Shown piece by piece: positions 53,968 through 60,575 of a stretch of DNA of 64,000 nucleotides. The notes below the pieces were generated by a model, which saw nothing but the letters and a program-made list of their open reading frames with translations, made no database searches and was not told the origin of the DNA. The position numbers and the translations under genes were made by a program. The stretch's first letter is position 1. Each line of letters opens with the position of its first letter. This DNA is from Isosphaeraceae bacterium (GTDB lineage Bacteria; Planctomycetota; Planctomycetia; Isosphaerales; Isosphaeraceae): positions 1 through 64,000 of the forward strand of contig JANXSX010000068.1 of NCBI GenBank assembly GCA_025356475.1, in the 5' to 3' direction.

Positions 53968-54120
53968 TTACGAATGACGCGTTAGCGTTCAGAGTCCTTG
54001 TAACCGGGACGCACAGTGGGTCGAGTACGGATGATCGTCCTTATCGTATGGCTGTGAGTCTGGTCCACGCCTGTGACCCACGAGAAACACAAACGAAACC
54101 CACACACTCGCTCGCTCGCG

Positions 54121-54355
54121 ACCAAACCAACCCATTGGCAAGATGTAGAGATTATTCGAGGGCGGAACTTCTCATTCGACTCCACTACGAAACGAACCCA
54201 ATGGTATGATATGACGGTTATGACGGCAAATGCTCGGACAAGTGGCAAGGAACCGAACGAACCCATTAGTATTCTGTGACGATTGCAAGGGAGACGTATC
54301 TTCAACCGTCTCCACTACGAAACGAACCCAATGGTATGATGTGACGATTATGACG
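54121..54355 (+). repeat. Four copies of a ~65-bp direct repeat unit
   Basis: Copies begin near 54121, 54187, 54252 and 54317, 65-66 bases apart. Copies 2 and 4 share a 45-base stretch (54181-54225, 54311-54355) with only two differences, including ACGAAACGAACCCAATGG. Copies 1 and 3 are diverged but keep the AACCCATT core and the position of the GATGTGACGATT-like end. No gene reads through them. The function is unknown; the regular spacing is not CRISPR-like, as the spacers are not unique 30-40-base inserts. Confidence 0.75.
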
Positions 54356-54667
54356 AAATGGCAGATTCGCAGGGCGTAGTGACGGAAGCGTTCGACCCCA
54401 GTCCAGGCAATTGACTCACGGCTCCGTCACAACCCCCTCCTTGATGGAGAGGAAGAGGTTGATGTGATGGTTTGGCCTTTAATACTAGTTCACCTCCGAG
54501 CAGGCCGGAACTAGGCGAGCACCCTGGAGCTACGCCTGGTTCCTCGGCCCGGAAGCGAAAATAAGACCGACCTTGAGGAGTTGACCTTGCAGATCGCTGC
54601 CCCATATCCCACAATAAGATCCTCATCTGAGCCAATCGTATTGATTGCCGTTTGGACGAAACGGGAG
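54356..54667. other. Intergenic region ahead of the SRP RNA gene
   Basis: No gene is visible in this stretch between the direct repeats and the SRP RNA gene. The one clear structure is the hairpin at 54503-54549, listed separately. Minus-strand frames here are of poor protein character, and I see no convincing promoter for the SRP RNA gene. Confidence 0.4.
54503..54549. other. Long intergenic hairpin
   Basis: GGAACTAGGCG (54507-54517) pairs with CGCCTGGTTCC (54533-54543), with one wobble, and an outer GGCC/GGCC pair extends it across a bulge. It lies about 120 bases before the SRP RNA gene. It may be a terminator for upstream transcription or part of a small RNA. No T-run follows. Confidence 0.4.
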
Positions 54668-54800
54668 TGGGGTCTGAGGTGAGCCGGGGGGGACCCGGGC
54701 AATGGGGGCTTGTGAACCTGGTCAGGGTGGGAACACAGCAGCCATAAGCATCGCTTTCATGTGCCCGGGAGAACCTCCCCGGCTCACCACAGGCCCCACT
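54668..54800 (+). ncRNA. ffs: Signal recognition particle RNA (4.5S/SRP small type)
   Basis: The conserved SRP domain IV core is present: GGTCAGGGTGGGAACACAGCAGCC, in pieces GTCAGG, the GGAA tetraloop and AGCAGCC, at about 54720-54743. Flanking strands pair over a long helix: CCCGGGCA with TGCCCGGG, GTGAGCCGGGG with CCCCGGCTCAC, and TGGGG with CCCCA at the ends. The RNA scaffolds Ffh in membrane-protein targeting. Its place just before dnaX-ybaB-recR matches the scr-dnaX-yaaK-recR order known from Bacillus. Exact ends are estimated from the pairing. Confidence 0.93.
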
Positions 54801-54848
54801 TTCCACCCGTCACTCGATTTTCCGATGCAACTTTCGGGATGGAGTGGG

Positions 54849-56528
54849 ATGGTGGCGAGGATGAAGACTAACTCGGCTGAGCCTGAAGCCGCCGCGAATC
54901 CAGGTGCCGGGTATACCGTTGTTGCCCGCCGATATCGGCCCCAACGGTTCGAGGACGTGGTCGGTCAAGACCATGTCGTCACCGCGCTTCGGAACGCAAT
55001 CCGCCTCAATCGAGTCACTCACGCCTACCTCTTCAGTGGGACCCGAGGGGTCGGCAAGACGTCGCTCGCCCGGATCTTTGCGAAGGCTCTGAACTGTGTC
55101 AAAGGCCCCACAGAAAACCCATGCGGGGTCTGTGATATTTGCCAGTCGATCGCGGTTGGCCAAGATGTCGATGTGATCGAAATCGACGGTGCCAGCAACA
55201 ACGGTGTCGAGGCGGTCCGAGAACTCCGCCAGAACGCCGGCCTCCGCCCAAGCCGGGCTCGCTTCAAGATCTACTATATCGACGAAGTTCATATGCTCTC
55301 GACTGGGGCGTTCAACGCCTTACTCAAGACACTCGAAGAGCCCCCTGAACACGTCAAGTTCTTCTTCGCGACCACCGAGTCGAACAAGATCCCCATCACC
55401 GTTCTCTCACGCTGTCAGCGCTATGATCTGGCCGGAATCGCCCCCGAGCAGATTGCCGCAACCCTGGCCGAGATCTGCACTAAGGAACACGTCGAAGTCG
55501 ATCCCGACGCCATCGCCGTTGTCGCACGTCGAGCAAATGGTTCGATGCGAGATGCGCAGTCCTTGCTCGAACAACTCCTCTCGTCGGGAAGCACAAAGCT
55601 CACCGTTGAGGCTGTTCATGCGTTGCTCGGCACGGCCAGCGACGAGCGAATGCTCGAGCTCCTGGATGCACTCGCGAATCGGAACCCTCAAGGGGCTTTG
55701 ATGTTGCTCGATCAGGCCGTCAACAGCGGAGTCCAGCCCACGGATCTACTCAACGGCTGCCTGGAATTCCTCCGCGACGCAATGGTTCTCTCGGTAGGTG
55801 CATCCGGACCACTCCTTGCGACCACCCCCCGCCAGCTCCCGCGTCTGAAGGCCATTCATGAGAGCTGGCCAACCGACTCGATCCTTGCCGCGCTCCAGAT
55901 ATTGGCCGAAGCGCGGGCCCGCCTCCGAGGGAGCCCACACGGACGAATCCTCGTTGAGATGGCGCTGGTGAAAGTCGCCCGGCTAGAGAATCTGACGGAC
56001 CTTGCCGACCTTGTCGCACGACTGGCCGCCGTCGAGGGGTCGGGGCCTCCTGTCGAAAAAAAAAAGTTCCTTGAGCGGCCCCGGACCCAAATAGAACCAA
56101 CCGACGACTCGCCTCTACCCGCAAAACCCGCCCACCATCCGCTCGAACTATCGGAAGTCCTTCTCAATTGGGAGCGGCTCTGCGGCAAACTCGGGATCTT
56201 GCTGGGGGGCAAGTTCAACCTGGTCCGGCCCGACCAGATGCTTGGGCCAAGCCTCTTACGCGTGCCGGTCAGCCCGCGCTATCACGAGGTAGCCGATGCC
56301 TATGAAAACGGAGACACTAAAGAGCGGATCGAAGTTGTCGCTCGCGAGATGTTCGGCCATGGGTTCGGCCTCCAGTTCGTCAAGATGACGGAAGCCGAGC
56401 CTGTGATCGCCCGAACCGTAAGTTCTGCAGGCCCCTGGCAGGACGACCAGATGATCAAAGACATGGTCAAGCTCTTTGATATCAAACAAGTTCGGATCGA
56501 ACTTGCTCCGATGGAAAGCACGCCTTGA
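54849..56528 (+). CDS. dnaX: DNA polymerase III subunits tau and gamma
   Basis: Clamp-loader ATPase of about 559 residues. VARRYRPQRFEDVVGQDHV, the P-loop GTRGVGKTSLARI, the zinc-Cys set (CVKGPTENPCGVCDICQ), IDEVHMLS and the VLSRCQRYD sensor are all present, followed by the tau C-terminal domain. I start at ATG 54849 because the longer frame from 54702 runs through the SRP RNA; ATG 54825 and ATG 54861 are alternatives. An A10 run at 56056-56065 could give the shorter gamma form by slippage. ybaB and recR follow. Confidence 0.95.
   Translation: MVARMKTNSAEPEAAANPGAGYTVVARRYRPQRFEDVVGQDHVVTALRNAIRLNRVTHAYLFSGTRGVGKTSLARIFAKALNCVKGPTENPCGVCDICQSIAVGQDVDVIEIDGASNNGVEAVRELRQNAGLRPSRARFKIYYIDEVHMLSTGAFNALLKTLEEPPEHVKFFFATTESNKIPITVLSRCQRYDLAGIAPEQIAATLAEICTKEHVEVDPDAIAVVARRANGSMRDAQSLLEQLLSSGSTKLTVEAVHALLGTASDERMLELLDALANRNPQGALMLLDQAVNSGVQPTDLLNGCLEFLRDAMVLSVGASGPLLATTPRQLPRLKAIHESWPTDSILAALQILAEARARLRGSPHGRILVEMALVKVARLENLTDLADLVARLAAVEGSGPPVEKKKFLERPRTQIEPTDDSPLPAKPAHHPLELSEVLLNWERLCGKLGILLGGKFNLVRPDQMLGPSLLRVPVSPRYHEVADAYENGDTKERIEVVAREMFGHGFGLQFVKMTEAEPVIARTVSSAGPWQDDQMIKDMVKLFDIKQVRIELAPMESTP
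56056..56074 (+). promoter_or_regulatory. Programmed slippage site in dnaX
   Basis: A run of ten A residues (56056-56065) followed by G contains the heptamer AAAAAAG in the reading frame. A -1 shift meets TGA at 56072-56074 after two codons, giving a protein of about 408 residues; the other frame meets TAG at 56092-56094. Both would yield a gamma-like product. Either ribosomal frameshifting (as in E. coli) or transcriptional slippage (as in Thermus) could act. Confidence 0.7.
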
Positions 56529-56616
56529 TTGTTTTGTCTGCTCACACAGAATGCAGACGGAATTCCCGATGCGGTTACGAGCACACATCAGACACGCAAC
56601 TTCTCTTGAGGCTCAC

Positions 56617-56961
56617 ATGTTCAATAATCTGGGACAGCTTGGAGACTTGATGCGGAACGCGGGCAAGATCCGTGAATCGGCAGAGAAGATGGGCGAGGTA
56701 CTCGGACAGCTTGAGGTCGAAGGGACTGCCGGAAACGGGGCCATCTCGGTCCGGGCTAATGGTCGCTTGGAGGTTCTCGCAATGCGGATCGACCCCAAGC
56801 TCTTGACCGGTACGGACGTTGCTCTTCTGGAGGATCTGGTCAAGGCTGCCACCAATCAGGCACTGACCCAGGCGCGCGAAGCGGCCGCAGGCGAGATTCA
56901 AAAGCTAACCGGCGGAATCCAGATTCCCGGCCTTTCGAACCTTCTGGGCGGGGGAGCTTGA
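56617..56961 (+). CDS. ybaB: YbaB/EbfC nucleoid-associated protein
   Basis: About 114 residues starting at MFNNLGQLGDLMRNAGKIRE, with TTGAGG upstream. VEGTAGNGAISVRANGRLEVLAMRIDP is the YbaB core, followed by EDLVKAATNQALTQAREAAAGEI and a Gly-rich tail. The protein binds DNA as a dimer. It lies between dnaX and recR, its usual place. The longer frame from 56476 overlaps dnaX and is unlikely. Confidence 0.95.
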   Translation: MFNNLGQLGDLMRNAGKIRESAEKMGEVLGQLEVEGTAGNGAISVRANGRLEVLAMRIDPKLLTGTDVALLEDLVKAATNQALTQAREAAAGEIQKLTGGIQIPGLSNLLGGGA

Positions 56962-56965
56962 AAGA

Positions 56966-57580
56966 ATGTCCACAGGTGGAAGTTACACAGCCGCACTCGA
57001 CCTCCTCACCGCTGCGCTCGGAAAGCTTCCCGGCATCGGCGCAAAGTCCGCCGAGCGGCTGGCGCATCACCTCCTCAAGTGCCCGGTTCAAGACGCAATC
57101 GCACTTGCGACCGCGATCCAGAATGTCCGTGAACGCGTCCGGCATTGTGAGGTCTGTTTCCATCTCACGGAGGTTGAGCAGCCGCAATGCGGAATTTGCC
57201 GCGACCCCAAACGCGATCACACCTTGGTCTGTGTTGTTGAACAACCTCGCGACCTGCTTGCGCTCGAACGAGCGGGGACTTACGGGGGCGTCTACCACGT
57301 ACTTCTTGGGAAGCTCGCCCCGCTGCAGGGAGTTGGGCCTGACCAACTGACGCTCGAACCACTCGTCGATCGCGTACGGAGTGGGCTCATTCGCGAGTTG
57401 ATCATGGCGACGAATCCGACACTTGAAGGCGACGGAACTGCGCTCCTGGTCGCAAATCGAATGGCGGAATTCGAGGTCGTCATCACGAGGCTGGCTCGCG
57501 GTCTTGCCTCGGGGGGCTCGCTCGAATTCGCCAATAAAGAAATGCTCTCCGATGCGCTGAATGGCCGACAGCCGTTCTAA
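56966..57580 (+). CDS. recR: Recombination mediator protein RecR
   Basis: 204 residues: LGKLPGIGAKSAERLAHHLL (helix-hairpin-helix), the zinc finger CEVCFHLTEVEQPQCGIC, the Toprim domain (LVCVVEQPRDLLALERAGTYGGVYHVLLGKLAPLQG) and the C-terminal Walker-like region. RecR works with RecO in RecFOR gap repair, loading RecA. It starts 4 bases after the ybaB stop. Confidence 0.96.
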   Translation: MSTGGSYTAALDLLTAALGKLPGIGAKSAERLAHHLLKCPVQDAIALATAIQNVRERVRHCEVCFHLTEVEQPQCGICRDPKRDHTLVCVVEQPRDLLALERAGTYGGVYHVLLGKLAPLQGVGPDQLTLEPLVDRVRSGLIRELIMATNPTLEGDGTALLVANRMAEFEVVITRLARGLASGGSLEFANKEMLSDALNGRQPF

Positions 57581-57937
57581 CGGAACCGTGTTGAGCTTTG
57601 CCCGACGAATCCCCATCGACACGACCAGTTCGCTCGACCACTTTGGGGACGGATCTGAGAGACAAACGTAGGAATATTGCGCAGTCGAGCACGTGGTCAC
57701 AGGCACCGTTGTGGTTCGTCTCCATTCCAGAGCAGCACCGATCAACGATGTCTCGGAGGGGTAAACTCGCTGATTTCAAGCGATTGGAGCGCAATTTGCT
57801 CTGGGCTTCTTTGACACGAGCAATCTCTTATGGTATCGTACTTGCTGTAGAAGCCACGCGGATGGATGTGATCTGGGGCGACGAGCCGGCCGACCTGCGA
57901 ACTCTCAATCAATCACAACGCGGTGGAAACCAGGAAC
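57581..57937. other. Intergenic region ahead of rpoN
   Basis: No credible gene: a plus-strand frame from 57598 lacks protein character. The only sign I see is the promoter at 57811-57839. Confidence 0.5.
57811..57839 (+). promoter_or_regulatory. Candidate sigma-70 type promoter of rpoN
   Basis: TTGACA (57811-57816), 17 bases, TATCGT (57834-57839). The -35 hexamer is perfect and the -10 has four of six matches. It would start transcription about 90 bases before the rpoN ATG. Confidence 0.55.
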
Positions 57938-59350
57938 ATGCGACTCGATACTTCGCAACAATTCAAGACTGACATGCGGCTTCGAATGGCCCCTCGCATG
58001 ATTCAGTCGATGGAAATATTGCAACTTCCTCTCATGGCGTTGCAAGAGCGGATCGACCAGGAACTTGAAGAGAATCCGCTACTCATCGACCTCCGCGAAG
58101 GTGACACGAGCGAAAACGAGTCCGAGGTCGACGCGAGTTCGTCGACCGAGACTGATAGCGATGTTGCAGATTGGGAAGAATGGGATGACCGGGATCCGCA
58201 TCGTCCGAGTCGCGCAGCACTGAGCGAAGAGGCGGACCGCAAGTACGACGCCATGCAAAATATGGCCTCTCGGCCCCGTTCCTTGCACGATGAACTTGAC
58301 GATCAGCTTGGGTTCCTACCCACCGACTCGAAGTTGCGTGCACTCGCCGAATATATCATTCATAACCTCGATGAGAATGGATACCTCCAGCTCAGCCTGC
58401 ACGAGATCATCCGCGATTTCGGCGGCGAGGCCGATCAGTCCGAAGCTGATGAGGCCCTCCAACTCGTTCAGAAACTGGAACCACAGGGTGTCGGTGCCCG
58501 TAATCTTCGGGAGTGTCTGCTCCTCCAGCTTACCCCCGACCTCCCCTTCAAGGATGTTCTCTACACCCTGATCTCAAATCATCTCGACGACATTCAGCAG
58601 AACCGACTTCCGCAGATTGAGAAGAAGACCGGCATTGCCATTGATGTGATCAAGGAAGCGATCGAACAACTTCGGCGTCTCGATCCCCGGCCAGGCGCTC
58701 GTTTCCTCTCCGACAATAATCAATATGTTTTGCCCGACTTGATCGTTGAACCCGACGAGCAAGGTGTCTATCAGGTCGCGCTCATTGACGATTACACGCC
58801 TCAACTCTCAATCTCGCATTACTACCAGAAACAGCTCAAGAATAAGGCGATGGACCCGGTCACTCGGGAGTTCATTCAGAAGAAGATTCAGTCAGCTCGG
58901 TGGTTGATCGAGTCCATCGAGCAGCGCAGGGGAACCCTCCTCAAAGTCGCTCGCGCGATCATTGAGCATCAAAAAGACTTTCTTGACAAGGGCCCGGAAT
59001 CGATCCAGCCCCTCAAGATGCAGCAAATCGCCGACCAGGTTCATGTCCACGTGACAACCGTTAGTCGCGCTGTCGATGACAAGTGGATTCAGACTCCGCG
59101 CGGAATCTTTGCCCTGAAACGATTCTTCGGAGGAGGCACCACGAATGCCGACGGCGAAGAAGTGGCCTGGGACAAGATCAAACAGAAACTCCTTGAGCTG
59201 ATCGCCAAGGAAGACAGATCGAACCCGATGTCCGATGAAGAGATCGTCGACGCTCTCTCCCAAACCGGAGTTCCCGTCGCCCGTCGCACGGTCACAAAGT
59301 ATCGGAAGGCCTTGCGAATTCCATCGAGTCGACAACGGAAACAGTTCTAA
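57938..59350 (+). CDS. rpoN: RNA polymerase sigma-54 factor
   Basis: About 470 residues. Region I (QQFKTDMRLRMAPRMIQSMEILQLPLMALQERI) is the activator-contacting part, region II is acidic (EGDTSENESEVDASSSTETDSDVADWEEWDD), and region III has the core-binding and helix-turn-helix parts (QIADQVHVHVTTVSRAVDDKW). It ends with the RpoN box ARRTVTKYRKALRIPSS. An ATG at 57938 follows CCAGGAAC; a GTG at 57923 would add five residues. Sigma-54 targets need an AAA+ activator; none is in the window. Confidence 0.97.
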   Translation: MRLDTSQQFKTDMRLRMAPRMIQSMEILQLPLMALQERIDQELEENPLLIDLREGDTSENESEVDASSSTETDSDVADWEEWDDRDPHRPSRAALSEEADRKYDAMQNMASRPRSLHDELDDQLGFLPTDSKLRALAEYIIHNLDENGYLQLSLHEIIRDFGGEADQSEADEALQLVQKLEPQGVGARNLRECLLLQLTPDLPFKDVLYTLISNHLDDIQQNRLPQIEKKTGIAIDVIKEAIEQLRRLDPRPGARFLSDNNQYVLPDLIVEPDEQGVYQVALIDDYTPQLSISHYYQKQLKNKAMDPVTREFIQKKIQSARWLIESIEQRRGTLLKVARAIIEHQKDFLDKGPESIQPLKMQQIADQVHVHVTTVSRAVDDKWIQTPRGIFALKRFFGGGTTNADGEEVAWDKIKQKLLELIAKEDRSNPMSDEEIVDALSQTGVPVARRTVTKYRKALRIPSSRQRKQF

Positions 59351-59392
59351 GAATTCGAATGATTGCTGAAATCCGATCCGAGGAGGCCTTTG

Positions 59393-60028
59393 ATGGCTCG
59401 CGAGGACTTTCTGCTTTATCTTGATCAAGCCGCCGGCGCAGCTTCGCCCCGTCAAGCCAAGAACGGTGTACGTCTTGATCCAACACGTATTGAGGAACTT
59501 CTCCGGAAGGATGGACACACTCAGTGGCTAAGCCGTCGGACAGTGAAGGGGTTCGACCCTAAGGATTACGCGAATATCTTATCCGACGTGGAGCTCGAAA
59601 ACCTCAAGAGAGATGTCGCTGGTTTCGGCAAAGTCGCGGAGAGTCTGGGCGGGAAGCAGAAAACAACAGATCAGCAGATTGAGGATGGCCTCCCACATTT
59701 TCTCTCGATGCTCAATATCATGAGTCCGTTTCTTGATGGATTCAACGAATACAAGACATTGAAAGTTGCATTGAAACAAGAAAAATTGCCCTCTTATATC
59801 AAGGACTTCGCAGTCAGCGTGGGTGAAGATTGGACAGGTGATCCAGCGATCAAAATCTGGGTGATTATCGACGACGACGCAGCCGACGAATCATTTTACA
59901 AGGGCGTATCGGATCTCGGAGGCGAAATCGAAGAGATCCTCGAGAGTGTCAATTCTGGAAGACATACATTCATCTACTTTCGCACATTCTCCGAGCAGCG
60001 AGAATTGGAAGAGGCCGGTGTCCGATGA
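59393..60028 (+). CDS. Partner protein of a HEPN-type module, unknown function
   Basis: About 211 residues from ATG 59393, with GAGGAGG upstream. The N-terminal half is helical (EDFLLYLDQAAGAA..., LENLKRDVAGFGKVAE). The C-terminal half has VSVGEDWTGDPAIKIWVIIDDDAADESFYKGVSDLGGEIEEILE, a pattern seen in small proteins encoded next to HEPN-domain genes. It overlaps the HEPN gene by ATGA (60025-60028), so the two are translationally coupled. It may be an antitoxin, a nucleotide-binding partner or neither; no catalytic motif is clear. Confidence 0.65.
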   Translation: MAREDFLLYLDQAAGAASPRQAKNGVRLDPTRIEELLRKDGHTQWLSRRTVKGFDPKDYANILSDVELENLKRDVAGFGKVAESLGGKQKTTDQQIEDGLPHFLSMLNIMSPFLDGFNEYKTLKVALKQEKLPSYIKDFAVSVGEDWTGDPAIKIWVIIDDDAADESFYKGVSDLGGEIEEILESVNSGRHTFIYFRTFSEQRELEEAGVR

Positions 60029-60549
60029 GTCTCGCGGACGATTTGCTCGATCTCGCCGAATTACTCGCAAACACGGGATCGCCGCAACTGGAGCAGGCAA
60101 GCCTACGAAGGTCGATCTCAACCTGTTATTACGCTCTCTTTCACCTTCTTCTCGAGGATGCCTCTCGCAGCGTTGCGATACAATTCGATATCCCGGGTGT
60201 CCAGGCGAGAATTCTGCGCAGTATTACTCATAAAGACCTAAAGACTGTCTCAAATTCGTTTATAAGTAACAATAACCTCCCTATCTTGATCAAATCATTA
60301 ATGAATTCGCACAAATCAGATACAAACGAGATTGTACGTATTGCTAAGATCGTGTGCAGGCTCCAGGAAACTCGTGAAGAGGCGGACTACGAAACTGAGA
60401 CGAATTTCACTCGTACCGAGGTAGCAGCCTTAATAAAAAGCACGAAAGATGCTTTCCAAGCATGGGCCCATGTACGTGAGAAACCTCTTGGACGCGCGTA
60501 TTTATTCTACTTGCTGTATCCGAAGCTCATCTCGGGAGCGTCTCGATAG
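60025..60549 (+). CDS. HEPN-domain protein
   Basis: 174 residues, all helical. LEQASLRRSISTCYYALFHLLLEDASRS is the typical first HEPN helix pair, and REEADYETETNFTRTEVAALIKSTKDAFQAW the last. RILRSITH fits the loose RX4-6H RNase pattern but is not proof of activity. The DNA of this gene is AT-richer than its neighbours (stretches such as AATTCGTTTATAAGTAACAA). Such coupled pairs include toxin-antitoxin RNases, though some HEPN proteins are structural or regulatory. Confidence 0.65.
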   Translation: MSLADDLLDLAELLANTGSPQLEQASLRRSISTCYYALFHLLLEDASRSVAIQFDIPGVQARILRSITHKDLKTVSNSFISNNNLPILIKSLMNSHKSDTNEIVRIAKIVCRLQETREEADYETETNFTRTEVAALIKSTKDAFQAWAHVREKPLGRAYLFYLLYPKLISGASR

Positions 60550-60575
60550 AGAAAGGATCGTTGCGCACTTCCGTC

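Noticed and set aside
54121-54355. CRISPR array
   Set aside because: The repeats are diverged, the inter-copy sequence is partly shared and not unique, and there are no cas genes in the window.
54348-54806. A minus-strand frame antisense to the SRP RNA gene
   Set aside because: The region is explained by the SRP RNA and by structured intergenic DNA; the translated frame is low in hydrophobic order and Pro/Ser/Gly rich.
54702-54848. N-terminal extension of dnaX
   Set aside because: It would be translated from inside the SRP RNA, and the predicted residues do not match DnaX proteins.
56840-57745. A 301-residue minus-strand open frame over recR
   Set aside because: It is antisense to RecR, which has all family motifs, and shows no domain of its own.
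57598-57972. A 124-residue frame ahead of rpoN
   Set aside because: It has no domain, overlaps the rpoN start and the promoter match, and reads as random sequence.
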